DNA of 64,000 bases from an uncultured Oceanospirillales bacterium (lineage in GTDB: Bacteria; Pseudomonadota; Gammaproteobacteria; Xanthomonadales; SZUA-36). A model generated the notes under the pieces. That model was not told where the DNA came from. It saw only the letters and a program-made list of their open reading frames with translations, and searched no databases. Below, piece by piece: positions 1-12,153 of this stretch; the stretch's first letter is position 1, and each line of letters begins with the position of its first letter. The stretch lies in NCBI GenBank assembly GCA_913055655.1, contig CAJXKA010000001.1:868842-932841 (forward strand), given 5' to 3'. The position numbers and the translations under genes are program-made.

Positions 1-1
1 C

Positions 2-220
2 ATCGGCCTGGAGATGCAGCGGCTGGAGGACGGCCGCTGCGTGGTCTACCTGCCGGCCTGCCCCAGCGCCTGGTCCGGCACCGCGCACCTGGTCGAGGCG
101 AACCAGGTCTCTGTACTGGACATTACGGTGCGCCAGGTCATGGAACTGGTGGAACAGTACGGTTATGGCGCCGTTGAGGTCCTGCAGGCCAACGAAAAAT
201 CGGTCGAAAATTTGTCCTGA
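2..220 (+). CDS. DUF502 family membrane protein, C-terminal fragment
   Basis: Only the last 72 codons are present; the gene enters the window from the left, so no start is given. The tail has the pattern typical of the soluble C-terminal half of DUF502 proteins: a VVYLPACPSAWSGT stretch matches the family's 'VFVPTTPNPTSG' segment, followed by a hydrophobic strand and an amphipathic helix (residues about 40-60 of the fragment) equivalent to the family's 'MSVEEAMK' helix. Family members usually carry two N-terminal membrane helices, which lie outside the window, and have no established biochemical role. The gene ends 64 bases before tRNA-Ser. Assignment rests on pattern memory, not on a search. 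Confidence 0.7.
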   Translation: MGLEMQRLEDGRCVVYLPACPSAWSGTAHLVEANQVSVLDITVRQVMELVEQYGYGAVEVLQANEKSVENLS

Positions 221-223
221 GGC

Positions 224-253
224 TTGGCCGCGAGGGGCGATTTCCGGTATCCT
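224..253 (+). promoter_or_regulatory. Probable promoter of tRNA-Ser(UGA)
   Basis: TTGGCC (224-229), an 18-base spacer and TATCCT (248-253), followed by a GC-rich discriminator (TGCGCG) as expected for stable-RNA promoters. The core GGTATCCTTGCGC (246-258) recurs exactly in front of the other tRNA-Ser gene of this window, which strengthens the call. It begins just after the stop of the DUF502 gene. Confidence 0.5.
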
Positions 254-284
254 TGCGCGTCCTGACCGACGCACCCGGTTACAC

Positions 285-374
285 GGAGGGGTGGCAGAGC
301 GGTTGAATGCACTGGTCTTGAAAACCAGCAAGGGTGAAAGCCCTTCGTGGGTTCGAATCCCACCCCCTCCGCCA
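285..374 (+). tRNA. tRNA-Ser (anticodon UGA)
   Basis: A 90-nt class II tRNA. The acceptor GGAGGGG (285-291) pairs with CCCCUCC (364-370), followed by discriminator G371 and an encoded CCA (372-374). The anticodon loop reads CUUGAAA with anticodon UGA, and the GGUUCGAAUCC T-arm and a long variable arm (AAGGGUGAAAGCCCUU) are present, as required for serine tRNAs. It reads UCA and wobble UCN codons. A promoter with a stable-RNA discriminator lies just upstream; no terminator is obvious before the next gene. Confidence 0.97.
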
Positions 375-478
375 CTCCCTTCTCCCCGATATGACCGCCG
401 GCCTATGACACCCGGCGCGGAATGATTTACGCTATCCGCAGTCTTGTAAAACCAACGTTTGGGAGCCATATTCCTGAC

Positions 479-1150
479 ATGAACCAGATTCACTATTCTC
501 CGTCCGTCCAGCGCGTTGATGCGCTGACGATGAACCGCGTGCTGCGCAACACTTACCTGTTGCTGGGCATGACCCTGTTGTTCTCTGCCGTCATGGCCGG
601 TGTGTCCATGGCGATGAACTGGCCTCACCCCGGCCTGGTGATCACGCTGGTGGGCTATTTCGGCCTGCTGTTCGCCACCACCAGGCTGCGTAACAGCGGC
701 TGGGGGCTGGTCTGCGTGTTTGCCCTGACCGGCTTCATGGGCGCGACCCTGGGACCCATCATCAGCGCCTACATGACGGCGTTTTCCAACGGCACCGAGC
801 TGGTCATGATGGCCATGGGCGGCACCGCGGTCATTTTCCTCGCCATGTCCGGCCTGGCGCTGACCTCGAAGCGGGATTTTTCCTTCCTGGGCAAGTTCCT
901 GTTCGTCGGCATCATCGTCGCTTTCCTGGCCGGGCTGGGCGCGATTTTCTTCAACTTCCAGCCGCTGATGCTGGCCGTGTCGGCCATGTTCGTCATGCTG
1001 ATGGCGGGGCTGATCCTGTTCGAAACCCAGCAGATCGTCCGTGGTGGCGAGACCAACTACATCATGGCCACGGTGACGCTGTTCGTATCCATCTACAACC
1101 TGTTCACCAGCCTGTTGCACCTGCTTGGTTTCGCCTTCGGCGAAGACTGA
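479..1150 (+). CDS. Bax inhibitor-1 / YccA family inner-membrane protein
   Basis: A 223-residue polytopic protein with about seven hydrophobic segments, the first at residues about 25-46. This is the length and layout of the bacterial YccA/Bax inhibitor-1 (UPF0005) family; E. coli YccA interacts with the FtsH protease and some relatives leak calcium. The ATG at 479 is preferred over one at 422: the extra 19 residues look unlike the family, whose members start with a short polar tail, and GGGAG (461-465) lies upstream. A clear intrinsic terminator follows 25 bases after the stop, so the gene is probably a single transcription unit. Confidence 0.88.
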   Translation: MNQIHYSPSVQRVDALTMNRVLRNTYLLLGMTLLFSAVMAGVSMAMNWPHPGLVITLVGYFGLLFATTRLRNSGWGLVCVFALTGFMGATLGPIISAYMTAFSNGTELVMMAMGGTAVIFLAMSGLALTSKRDFSFLGKFLFVGIIVAFLAGLGAIFFNFQPLMLAVSAMFVMLMAGLILFETQQIVRGGETNYIMATVTLFVSIYNLFTSLLHLLGFAFGED

Positions 1151-1174
1151 CCGGGTCGACAGCGACCGAACCGG

Positions 1175-1203
1175 AAAGGCCCGCCCCGAGCGGGCCTTTT
1201 TCG
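1175..1203 (+). terminator. Intrinsic terminator after the Bax-inhibitor gene
   Basis: AAAGGCCCG and CGGGCCTTT form a 9-bp stem around a short CCCCGAG-type loop, followed by a run of T. It separates the Bax-inhibitor gene from modA. Confidence 0.85.
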
Positions 1204-1244
1204 TGCAGGACAGGATGGCGCCCGATACGCTAATCTGGCCCGTC

Positions 1245-2000
1245 ATGATGTCCCGAACGTCCCTCATCACGGTACTGGTCACGCTTGCCCTGGCCGCACA
1301 GGTGCGCGCGGATACCGTGCGGGTGGCCGTCGCCAGCAACTTCGGCACGACACTTGATCAACTGGTGACCTTGTTTGAGCAGGCGTCGTCCCACGAGGTG
1401 CTCGTCTCGCAGGGATCGACCGGGAAGCTCTATGCCCAGGTCGTCAACGGCGCGCCCTTTGACGTACTGCTTGCCGCGGACCGGGACCGCCCGGAACGAC
1501 TGGAGCGCGACAGCCACGCCATTGCCGGCACCCGCTTTACCTACGCGATCGGCCGCCTGGTGCTCTGGCACCCGACCGCAACCGCGCTGCCCGATGGCGC
1601 CGCGCTACTTTCAAGCGACAACTGGTCCAGGCTGGCCATTGCCAACCCCGACCTCGCCCCCTATGGCCTGGCGGCTCGTCAGGCGCTCCAACGCCTTTCA
1701 CTTTGGGATGTGGTAACGCCAAAAATCGTCATGGGCGAAAACATCGCGCAGGCCTGGCTGTTCACGGCCAGCGGCAACACCGACCTGGGGATGGTCGCAC
1801 TGGCGCAGGTGAAGGCCCGCCCGGATAGCGGCGGCGCGACCTGGGTGGTTCCAGCCGCCTGGCATGACCCGATCGAGCAGCAGGCTGTGCTGCTCAGTGA
1901 TTCTCCTGCCGCGCGGGGCTTCCTCGCGTTTATGCAATCCGGTCCGGCGCGCACCGTGATTGCGAAAGCCGGTTACGACCTGCCGACGAAGCGTGACTGA
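1245..2000 (+). CDS. modA: Molybdate ABC transporter substrate-binding protein
   Basis: 251 residues. The N-terminus MMSRTSLITVLVTLALAAQVRA is a signal peptide, followed by the ModA signature: TVRVAVASNF, the SQGSTGKLYAQV loop (Ser/Thr ligands for the oxyanion), FDVLLAADRDRPERL, and near the end GFLAFMQSGPARTVIAKAGY. Periplasmic binding protein that delivers molybdate or tungstate to ModB. The start at 1245 (or the adjacent ATG at 1248) is chosen because the reading frame upstream runs through the preceding terminator. First gene of a modABC operon; it overlaps modB by 8 bases. No ModE-type operator was recognised. Confidence 0.95.
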   Translation: MMSRTSLITVLVTLALAAQVRADTVRVAVASNFGTTLDQLVTLFEQASSHEVLVSQGSTGKLYAQVVNGAPFDVLLAADRDRPERLERDSHAIAGTRFTYAIGRLVLWHPTATALPDGAALLSSDNWSRLAIANPDLAPYGLAARQALQRLSLWDVVTPKIVMGENIAQAWLFTASGNTDLGMVALAQVKARPDSGGATWVVPAAWHDPIEQQAVLLSDSPAARGFLAFMQSGPARTVIAKAGYDLPTKRD

Positions 2001-2664
2001 TCTCGCCGCCATTCGCCTGAGCCTGGAGCTGGCCGCGATCAGCACGCTGATCCTGCTGGCGCTGGGCATCCCGCTGGCCTGGGGTCTTTCCCAATGGCGC
2101 TGGCGCGGGCGCTTCCTGGTCGACGCGGTGATCGCCCTGCCCCTGGTGCTGCCGCCCACGGTGCTGGGCTTCTACCTGTTGCTCACGCTGGGACCGAACG
2201 GTCCGGTTGGCCGCCTGACCGAGGCGCTGGGCGGCACGACGCTGGCATTCAGCTTTACCGGCCTCGTGATCGGTTCAGTCATCTATTCCCTGCCGTTTGT
2301 CGTACAACCACTGCAAAATGCCTTCAGCGCCATCGGCCGCGGCCCCATGGAAACGGCGGCAACACTGGGTGCCTCGCCGCTGGACCGTTTTTTCACCGTG
2401 GCGCTGCCGATGGCCAAACCGGGCCTGCTGAGCGCAGCGGCGCTCGGCTTTGCGCACACGCTGGGTGAATTCGGCGTCGTGCTGATGATTGGCGGCAACA
2501 TTCCCGGCGAAACGCGGGTCGCCTCCATCGCTGTCTACGACCACGTGGAGTCACTGGACTGGGGCGCCGCGCACACGTTGTCGCTGACCTTGCTGTTGCT
2601 GTCCTTTGTGTTGCTGGCCGTGATCTACGCGGTCAACCGGCGCGCCCGGTGGTTTGGCCCATGA
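1993..2664 (+). CDS. modB: Molybdate ABC transporter permease
   Basis: 223 residues with about five to six membrane helices and the ModB/CysW-type pattern. 'ALPLVLPPTVLGFYLL' is diagnostic for ModB, and the cytoplasmic EAA loop reads METAATLGASPLDRFFTVALPMAKPG. It forms the membrane channel of the molybdate importer. The GTG at 1993 is chosen because it lies inside the end of modA (overlap ending at the modA TGA) and gives the normal family N-terminus VTDLAAIRLSLELA; a longer in-frame start at 1960 would add 11 polar residues. The stop overlaps the modC start as ATGA, indicating translational coupling. Confidence 0.95.
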   Translation: MTDLAAIRLSLELAAISTLILLALGIPLAWGLSQWRWRGRFLVDAVIALPLVLPPTVLGFYLLLTLGPNGPVGRLTEALGGTTLAFSFTGLVIGSVIYSLPFVVQPLQNAFSAIGRGPMETAATLGASPLDRFFTVALPMAKPGLLSAAALGFAHTLGEFGVVLMIGGNIPGETRVASIAVYDHVESLDWGAAHTLSLTLLLLSFVLLAVIYAVNRRARWFGP

Positions 2665-3725
2665 GCATCCGCGGGCGTTTCAGGCATTCCCGGGGCGACT
2701 TCCGCCTCGATGTCGATTTTGACCTGCCGGGACGTGGCGTGACCGGCGTCCAGGGCCCTTCCGGCGCCGGCAAGACCAGCCTGCTGCGCGCCATCGCCGG
2801 GCTCGATCGCGCACCCGGCGGTCAGTTGAACGTCAATGGCGCCGACTGGCAGCGCGATAAAGACTTCGTTCCGCCCCACCGTCGGCGCGTGGGCTACGTT
2901 TTCCAGGACTGCCGCCTGTTCCCCCACCTGGATGTGCGCGGCAATCTTGCCTACGCCAGGCGTCGCGCCGACAACCGCGACGCTACGCCGGAGACGAACG
3001 CCACCCGCCTGTTGGGGCTCGCGCCCTTGCTGGATCGCGCTGTAACCGGTCTTTCCGGCGGTGAACAGCGTCGCGTGGCCATTGCCCGGGCACTGGTGCG
3101 TGGCCCCGATATCCTGTTGCTCGATGAGCCGCTCAGCGGGCTCGACCGCGACCGCCGTGCCGACGTCCTGCCGTGGCTGGAGGCCCTTCATCGCGAGCTT
3201 GAAATACCCGTCGTGCTGGTCAGCCACGACCCGGGGGATATCGACCGGCTGGCCGACCACCTCGTGTTGATGCGCGATGGACGGATCATCGCGAGCGGCG
3301 CCGTCCAGGACATCCTGACCAACCCGGGTCTGCCGCCTTCGCACTCGGATGAAGCGGCCACGGTGATCGCCGCCACGGTCGAGCATTACGAACCGGAATG
3401 GCAACTGAACACGCTGCGCACCTCGGGCGGTTCGCTTCACCTGCCGGGCGAGCCCCTGCCGCCGGGTGAAACGGTACGCGTCAGGGTGGCTGCCAGGGAT
3501 GTCAGTATCACGCGGTCGCAGCCATTAGAAACAAGTATACTCAATTACTTACCGGCATCTATTGACACGTTAGATGATATGAAAGGTGGCCAGGTCGTCG
3601 CCCGCCTGCACAGCGGTAAGGACCCTTACCTCGCCCATCTCACCCGCCGCTCGGTCGCCGCGCTCAAGCTGGCGCCGGGTGACGACGTTTTCATCCAGGT
3701 CAAGAGCCTGGCCCTGATATCCTGA
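2661..3725 (+). CDS. modC: Molybdate ABC transporter ATP-binding protein
   Basis: 354 residues, usual ModC length. Walker A GPSGAGKT at residues 32-39, Q-loop in VFQDCRLFPHL, signature LSGGEQRRVAIARAL, Walker B/D-loop ILLLDEPLSGLD and an H-switch LVSHD. The last about 70 residues are a TOBE (molybdate-binding) domain (ETSILNYLPASI...). It energises ModB. Start ATG 2661 overlaps the modB stop (ATGA). A short AT-rich patch around 3525-3590 encodes the start of the TOBE domain and stands out from the GC-rich surroundings. Confidence 0.95.
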   Translation: MSIRGRFRHSRGDFRLDVDFDLPGRGVTGVQGPSGAGKTSLLRAIAGLDRAPGGQLNVNGADWQRDKDFVPPHRRRVGYVFQDCRLFPHLDVRGNLAYARRRADNRDATPETNATRLLGLAPLLDRAVTGLSGGEQRRVAIARALVRGPDILLLDEPLSGLDRDRRADVLPWLEALHRELEIPVVLVSHDPGDIDRLADHLVLMRDGRIIASGAVQDILTNPGLPPSHSDEAATVIAATVEHYEPEWQLNTLRTSGGSLHLPGEPLPPGETVRVRVAARDVSITRSQPLETSILNYLPASIDTLDDMKGGQVVARLHSGKDPYLAHLTRRSVAALKLAPGDDVFIQVKSLALIS

Positions 3726-3729
3726 ACGC

Positions 3730-5909
<2,180 letters not shown>

Positions 5910-5940
5910 TCAGGATTTCGGGAAAGGCGGCATTGTACCG

Positions 5941-6339
5941 TCAGGCGGGTGCGTGCAACCACCGCGCCAGGCCATGGCCGGCCCAAACGGCCAGCAGGCA
6001 ACACACCATCGTGATGGCCACGTTCCACGCCGCCTTGCCACCCTGCCCGGCATGGAACAGTTGCAGGGTCTCGACCGAAAACGCGCTGTAGGTGGTGAAG
6101 CCACCCAGCACACCGGTGACCAGCAAGAGGCGCGGCAGCGGCGAGGCCGACGGATGCTCCGGCAGCACCACCAGCAGGTAGCCGATAATGGCGGAGCCGA
6201 TCAGGTTTACGGCCAGCGTGCCCCAGGGGAATCCCCGGCCCAGCCAGGAGTGGACGCCCAGGCCCACCAGGAAACGCAGGCCTGCGCCCACGGCGCCGCC
6301 CAGCGCGACGGCCAGGAACTGGGCCGCCAGTCCGTTCAA
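5941..6339 (-). CDS. crcB: Fluoride ion channel CrcB/Fluc
   Basis: 132 residues, four hydrophobic helices, the size of a Fluc subunit that works as an antiparallel dimer exporting fluoride. Family motifs are intact: GGAVGAGLRF near the N-terminus, the GTLAVNLIGS segment whose Asn lines the pore, and the TM3 break motif GVLGGFTTYSAFSVE with the Phe-box residues. It overlaps the end of lolA by 4 bases, so translation is coupled. No fluoride riboswitch can sit directly in front because of that overlap. Confidence 0.95.
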   Translation of the reverse strand: MNGLAAQFLAVALGGAVGAGLRFLVGLGVHSWLGRGFPWGTLAVNLIGSAIIGYLLVVLPEHPSASPLPRLLLVTGVLGGFTTYSAFSVETLQLFHAGQGGKAAWNVAITMVCCLLAVWAGHGLARWLHAPA

Positions 6340-6989
6340 GGCTCGTCCGTTTCGGCCCGGCCCGGGTCGCCCACCACGTCGACCCCGTCCGGCGGCGTGA
6401 ACATGAACAGCTCATCGGCCATCGACGGGTTTCGCACCACGTCCGCGAACCGGATTTCGGTTCGCATGCCGAACGCATCTTCCATCACCATCGACACCGG
6501 TACGCCATCGGCGAAACTGATTAACACCCTGTCGAACTCGGTATCGGCGCCCAGTGTCGCCAGTTCCAGCAACTGCGCGCCGTCGATGGTGCCCAGTTCG
6601 GTCACGGTGAACTGCGATTCCAGGCCTTCAGGGTCCGTCAGCAGCATCAGCGGGGAGTCCGCGGCCAGTGACGACTGTGGCCGTACCGTGACCTGTTCCA
6701 GTTCCACGTCATGGATCCAGACGTGTTCACCGTCGGCGACGATCAGTTCCGGGAATTCACCCTCGTAGGCCCAACGGAACAGGTCCGGCCGGCGCAGCGA
6801 CACAGTGCCTTCGCCGCGGTCGACCAGGCCGCCGTCGGCGCCGGTCACCGACTGCTCAAACCGGGCAGACAGCCCCTCGAGCCCGTCGCCGAACTGGCGC
6901 AGCTGCTCACGCGCGCCGGACGCCGGTTCATCGGCGCCCAGGCCGAACGCCAGCATGCAAAGGCAGGTTGTCGCAATCAGTCTGGTCAT
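6336..6989 (-). CDS. lolA: Outer-membrane lipoprotein carrier protein LolA
   Basis: 217 residues with an N-terminal signal peptide (about residues 1-19) and the LolA fold pattern: [12 protein letters not shown], the [22 protein letters not shown] strand pair, [22 protein letters not shown], and [10 protein letters not shown]. Periplasmic chaperone moving lipoproteins from LolCDE to LolB. The start ATG overlaps the ftsK stop (ATGA) and its end overlaps crcB. The ftsK-lolA order is conserved in gammaproteobacteria. The acidic tail ([11 protein letters not shown]) is slightly longer than usual. Confidence 0.93.
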   Translation of the reverse strand: MTRLIATTCLCMLAFGLGADEPASGAREQLRQFGDGLEGLSARFEQSVTGADGGLVDRGEGTVSLRRPDLFRWAYEGEFPELIVADGEHVWIHDVELEQVTVRPQSSLAADSPLMLLTDPEGLESQFTVTELGTIDGAQLLELATLGADTEFDRVLISFADGVPVSMVMEDAFGMRTEIRFADVVRNPSMADELFMFTPPDGVDVVGDPGRAETDEP

Positions 6990-9289
6990 GGTTTCGGTGG
7001 TGGTGGCGCCAGCACTTCACGCTGGCCGTTGTGTTCGGGCGGGCTGACAATGCCGGCAGCCTCCATGTCCTCGATCAGGCGAGCCGCACGGTTGTAGCCG
7101 ATACGCAGCTGGCGCTGGACGCTGGAAATGGACGCACGACGTGATTCCGTCACCCAGGCCACGGCCTGGTCATACAGCGCGTCCTGCTCGCCACCCGCCG
7201 CACTGGTGTCTTCCGGCAGGCCGGCGGCGTTGATGCTCATGCCGTCGGCGGTCATCTGCGTGTCGCTGAGGATTTCCTCGATGTAGTCCGGCTCACCGAA
7301 CTTCTGCAGGTATTCCACGATCGCATGCACCTCGTGATCGTCCACGAACGCGCCGTGGACGCGATCGGGTATGGCCGTGCCCGGCGGCAGGTACAGCATG
7401 TCGCCGTGGCCCAGCAGCTGTTCGGCGCCCATCTGGTCCAGGATGGTTCGCGAATCGACCCGCGAGGACACCTGGAACGCAATCCGGCTGGGCACGTTGG
7501 CCTTGATCAGGCCGGTAATCACGTCCACCGAGGGCCGCTGCGTGGCCAGCACCAGGTGGATGCCCGAGGCGCGCGCCTTTTGCGCCAGCCGGGCGATGAG
7601 CTCATCGACCTTCTTGCCGACGATCATCATCATGTCGGCCAGCTCATCGATAATGACCACGATATACGGCAGAGGTTGCAGGTCCGGGGCCTCTTCACCC
7701 TCTTCGCCGTTGAACAAGGGGTCGGCAATCGGCTCGCCGGCCTCCTTCGCTTCCTTGACCTTCTTGTTGAAGCCGGCCAGGTTGCGTACGCCCATCGCGG
7801 CCATCAGGCGATAGCGTCGCTCCATCTCGGCCACGCACCAGCGCAGCGCGTTGGCCGCTTCTTTCATGTCCGTCACGACCGGTGCCAGCAGGTGCGGAAT
7901 GCCTTCATAAATGGACAGTTCCAGCATCTTTGGATCGACCATCACCAGGCGCACTTCGTCAGGCGTGGCCTTGTAGACCAGGCTCAGGATCATGGCGTTC
8001 AGCGCCACGGATTTGCCCGAGCCGGTGGTGCCCGCGACCAGCAGGTGGGGCATCTTCGCCAGGTCCGCCACCTGCGGGCGCCCGGCGATGGACTTGCCCA
8101 GCGCCATGGTCAGCGGGGAACGCGACTTCTCGTACACTTCCGAGCGCAGGATTTCCGACAGGTAGACGATCTGCTTGTTGGTATTCGGTATTTCCAGGCC
8201 GATGGTGGGCTTGCCGGGAATCACTTCCACCACGCGCACCGAGGTCACGCTCAGGCCACGCGCCAGGTCTTTCGCCAGGTTGGAAATCTGCGCCGACTTC
8301 ACACCGGGCGCCGGTTGAAGTTCGAAGCGCGTAATCACTGGCCCGGGGTGTACTTCGACAACATCAACCTGCACACCGAAATCCGCCAGCTTGATCTCGA
8401 CCTGTTTGGACAGGGCCTCCAGGGCTTCCTTGCTGTAGCCCTGCACCTGCTCCGGCGGATCATCCAGCAGGTCCAGCGGCGGCAACGCACCCTCCGGCAG
8501 GTTTTCGAACAGCACGCGCTGCTTTTCTTTCGCCACGCGCTTGCTCTTCTTCGGCGGCTCGGGCGCCATCTGCGGCTCGATCTTCGGCGCCTGTTTCGTG
8601 GCGCGCCGTACCGTGTCGGCCTTGCGGACTTCCTCGCGCCGCGCCCGGGCACGGCGCCCGGCGAACCAGTCCCGCAGCCCCAGGATGCTGGCCCAAAGCC
8701 AGTTGGCCCCGGCCAGCGTGTACTTGCCGATAACGTCCATCACCCGGAACCAGGACACACCCGTGAACAGCGTGACGCCGACCAGCATCATCGACAGCAG
8801 GAAAAGCGTGGCGCCCAGCATGCCGGTCATGTCCAGCATCGGCGCGGCCACCTGCTGGCCGAACACGCCACCCCCGCCTGCCGGCATGCGGCCGACCGGC
8901 GGTTGCGCGTGCAGGTAGGCCAGCCCGGTTGACGACAGCACAAACAGCACGAACCCGCTGATGCGGATCACCCACTCGGTGAGCTGGCCTTCACCATCAT
9001 GTTCGCTGTCGGCGTGAATACGCCAGCCGGCATAGACCACGGCCACCGGCAACAGGTAGCCGATGTACCCGGTCAGGAAAAGGAAAAAGTTCGCCAGCCA
9101 GGCGCCGAACACGCGGCCGATATTGTTGACCTGGTCGGATGCCGTGGTCGCGAACGGCCCCGGATCCATGGGGTCATAGCTGAGCAGGCAGGCGAGCAGG
9201 TAAACGGCCAACAGGACCGATAACAAAAACGCGGTTTCCCGCAGTCGCCTGGAAATCTGGCCGGGAGCTTTGCTGGAGGGTTTTGGCAA
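6986..9289 (-). CDS. ftsK: DNA translocase FtsK
   Basis: 767 residues. Four membrane helices within residues about 15-190, a short basic/charged linker (about 210-270), then the alpha, beta RecA-like motor with Walker [13 protein letters not shown] and Walker [12 protein letters not shown], and a C-terminal winged-helix gamma domain (about 690-755) that reads KOPS sequences. Couples chromosome dimer resolution to septation. The linker is short compared with E. coli FtsK but typical of other families. A TTG at 9289 is the assumed start; it is the only candidate giving the full N-terminus. Confidence 0.95.
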   Translation of the reverse strand: MPKPSSKAPGQISRRLRETAFLLSVLLAVYLLACLLSYDPMDPGPFATTASDQVNNIGRVFGAWLANFFLFLTGYIGYLLPVAVVYAGWRIHADSEHDGEGQLTEWVIRISGFVLFVLSSTGLAYLHAQPPVGRMPAGGGGVFGQQVAAPMLDMTGMLGATLFLLSMMLVGVTLFTGVSWFRVMDVIGKYTLAGANWLWASILGLRDWFAGRRARARREEVRKADTVRRATKQAPKIEPQMAPEPPKKSKRVAKEKQRVLFENLPEGALPPLDLLDDPPEQVQGYSKEALEALSKQVEIKLADFGVQVDVVEVHPGPVITRFELQPAPGVKSAQISNLAKDLARGLSVTSVRVVEVIPGKPTIGLEIPNTNKQIVYLSEILRSEVYEKSRSPLTMALGKSIAGRPQVADLAKMPHLLVAGTTGSGKSVALNAMILSLVYKATPDEVRLVMVDPKMLELSIYEGIPHLLAPVVTDMKEAANALRWCVAEMERRYRLMAAMGVRNLAGFNKKVKEAKEAGEPIADPLFNGEEGEEAPDLQPLPYIVVIIDELADMMMIVGKKVDELIARLAQKARASGIHLVLATQRPSVDVITGLIKANVPSRIAFQVSSRVDSRTILDQMGAEQLLGHGDMLYLPPGTAIPDRVHGAFVDDHEVHAIVEYLQKFGEPDYIEEILSDTQMTADGMSINAAGLPEDTSAAGGEQDALYDQAVAWVTESRRASISSVQRQLRIGYNRAARLIEDMEAAGIVSPPEHNGQREVLAPPPPKP

Positions 9290-9336
9290 TTGCTGAATCT
9301 TATTAGATTAGTTTTGTATATGGTTGTAATAACTCG

Positions 9337-9365
9337 ATATTACCCCAAGCCTACAAGCGGGGCAA
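9337..9365 (-). promoter_or_regulatory. Probable sigma-70 promoter of the ftsK operon
   Basis: On the minus strand TTGCCC (9365-9360), 17-base spacer, TAATAT (9342-9337), 48 bases upstream of the ftsK start, in the divergent ftsK/trxB intergenic region. The trxB promoter must lie in the same 119 bases but is less clear (a TAGAAT at 9373-9378 is a candidate -10). Confidence 0.45.
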
Positions 9366-9375
9366 TTCGAGGTAG

Positions 9376-10356
<981 letters not shown>

Positions 10357-10369
10357 ACGGCAGGCGCGT

Positions 10370-11089
10370 TTGATCCCCCGGGTCGGCGAATCGCCCCAGG
10401 CGCCCTTCCCGCCGGTCGACGAGGCGCTGGACTCGCCCGACGGCCTGCTCGCCTGGGGCGGCGACCTGTCACCCACCCGCCTTGAACGCGCCTATCGCGC
10501 CGGCATCTTTCCCTGGTTCTCCGAGGACCAGCCCATCCTCTGGTGGAGCCCGGGTACGCGTTGCGTGTTCGACACCGCCCGGCCGCACGTTTCCCGGCGC
10601 CTGGCGCGGGTGATCCGGCAGGGGAAATTCCAGGTCACTGCTGATACCGATTTCGAGGGCGTCATCGCCAATTGCGCCAGGCGGCGCGACGACACCTGGA
10701 TCACGCCGGAAATGAATGCGGCCTACCGTCGCATGCACCGCCTGGGTCACGCCCATTCGATCGAGGCATGGTCCGGCGACCGCCTGGCCGGCGGGCTTTA
10801 CGGCCTGTCGTTCGGCCGCATGTTTTTCGGTGAATCGATGTTCAGCGCCGAGACCGACGCCAGCAAGGTCGTGCTGGTCACGCTGTGCGCCGTGCTGGCG
10901 GACTGGGGCATTCCATGGCTGGACGCGCAGGTCCCCAGCGATCACCTTGTCCGCATGGGCGCACGCGAAATTTCACGGCAGGCATTCCTGGAACTGCAGG
11001 CGCCGTTGCTTGAGCAGGACAGCAGGACAGGCTCCTGGCGAACGGCCTTCGCCGAGGCGCTGGCTCAGTCCCCGGCCAGTTCCACGTAG
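10370..11089 (+). CDS. aat: Leucyl/phenylalanyl-tRNA--protein transferase
   Basis: 239 residues matching Aat throughout: FPPVDEALDSPDGLLAWGGDLSPTRLERAYRAGIFPW, then ILWWSPGTRCVF, the GGLYGLSFGRMFFGESMFS core and WLDAQVPSDHLVRMGA. Adds Leu or Phe to N-terminal Arg/Lys of proteins, marking them for ClpAP (N-degron pathway). Start is a TTG at 10370 because no ATG or GTG precedes the conserved sequence in frame after the TAA at 10354. The gene overlaps the converging SRPBCC gene by 25 bases. Unlike in E. coli, infA does not follow. Confidence 0.95.
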   Translation: MIPRVGESPQAPFPPVDEALDSPDGLLAWGGDLSPTRLERAYRAGIFPWFSEDQPILWWSPGTRCVFDTARPHVSRRLARVIRQGKFQVTADTDFEGVIANCARRRDDTWITPEMNAAYRRMHRLGHAHSIEAWSGDRLAGGLYGLSFGRMFFGESMFSAETDASKVVLVTLCAVLADWGIPWLDAQVPSDHLVRMGAREISRQAFLELQAPLLEQDSRTGSWRTAFAEALAQSPASST

Positions 11090-12120
11090 ATGTGCGTGAC
11101 CAGCTGGTCTTCGGGTGTCACGCCCGGATCGGAAACGTAGACCTCCCAGGAACGCTCGCCCCGGGACAGGCCGTGAAGGCTCATCCAGGCGGCCAGGCGT
11201 TCATAGCTGTCGGCCAGCGTGTCATAGGGCCCTGTGTGGATGATCCGCACCGCGTCACCGGACGGTGACCAGCCCGCCGTGACAGGTGATGCCTCTGCCA
11301 GCGTTGTTTCATCAACGGCCTGCAACGCAGCGCCGGGCACCGGGATCGCCGCTTCGAACGGATAGGCCGAACCGCCGGTCGCCTCGTGCATGATCGCCAT
11401 CGGCTGGCCCGCCTGGCGGATGCCCTGCGCAGCCATCCAGGCCGTAATCGCCCCGTAGGCCTCGGCCAGGGCTGCCCCGACCTCGTCGGCGCCCGCACCG
11501 GTCTCACCGGCCACCATCAACACCCTCACCGCTTCAGCGTCCACCCGCTCAATCTCCGCGGCGGCCGGGTCGATGACGGGCAGTGACTCGGCGTAGCGGC
11601 TGAACGCCGCCAGCCCCTGCTCAAAATCCGCGCCGATCCAGTCGTCAAGGAACAGGCCGAAATAGCGCCCCAGAAAGCCGCCGACCACGCCCTGCCCCTC
11701 GGTCACATCGGTGTCGAAGCTCCAGGTCACCCGGCTGCCCAGGCTGTCGCCGCGAATCCGGAACGCGCTGTCAGCAATGCCCTGGGTGCCAAAGTCCAGG
11801 CGCATGCCAATATGCTCGAAAGGCTCACTCACGACAATCTCCTGCCAGCCCTCACCCACCAGCGCCGGGTCGCCGCTCCAGGACAGTTTCGCGCCCACGC
11901 CGGACGCCGGCCCCGTCAGCCGGTACACGGCGTCCGGGTCCGCCTGCGCCCAGGGTGACCACTGGTTGAAGTTGCGGTAGCTGTTCAGCAGCGTGAACAC
12001 CATGGCCGGCGGTCGCGCGACCGCCACGCTTCTTTCAACGTGAACCTGCGTCGGCAGCGCAAAGCCAATGGCCACGAACGCGACCAGCAGCAACAGGAGA
12101 ATCAGCAGCAGTTTTTTCAT
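11065..12120 (-). CDS. SRPBCC-domain protein with C-terminal GyrI-like effector-binding domain
   Basis: 351 residues. A hydrophobic N-terminus (KKLLLILLLLLVAFVAIGFA) acts as a signal anchor. Residues about 25-170 look like a START/polyketide-cyclase (SRPBCC) lipid-pocket domain (VARPPAMVFTLLNSYRNFNQWSPWA is diagnostic). Residues about 190-350 resemble the AraC-type effector-binding/GyrI-like fold, ending in a typical YVSDPGVTPEDQLVTHIYVEL motif. Such membrane-anchored fusions are common in proteobacteria but have no defined ligand. ATG 12120 is chosen over the ATG three codons upstream. Converges on aat. Confidence 0.8.
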   Translation of the reverse strand: MKKLLLILLLLLVAFVAIGFALPTQVHVERSVAVARPPAMVFTLLNSYRNFNQWSPWAQADPDAVYRLTGPASGVGAKLSWSGDPALVGEGWQEIVVSEPFEHIGMRLDFGTQGIADSAFRIRGDSLGSRVTWSFDTDVTEGQGVVGGFLGRYFGLFLDDWIGADFEQGLAAFSRYAESLPVIDPAAAEIERVDAEAVRVLMVAGETGAGADEVGAALAEAYGAITAWMAAQGIRQAGQPMAIMHEATGGSAYPFEAAIPVPGAALQAVDETTLAEASPVTAGWSPSGDAVRIIHTGPYDTLADSYERLAAWMSLHGLSRGERSWEVYVSDPGVTPEDQLVTHIYVELAGD

Positions 12121-12153
12121 GCGCGCCATCGTAGGCCAGCGCGATGAGGGTAT

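Noticed and set aside
3561..3566. Consensus TTGACA inside modC
   Set aside because: No acceptable -10 at 16-18 bases and no gene starting nearby.
7325..8932. 535-codon open frame on the plus strand opposite ftsK
   Set aside because: Antisense shadow of a strong, motif-complete ftsK gene; His/Arg/Gln-rich product typical of such shadows in GC-rich DNA.
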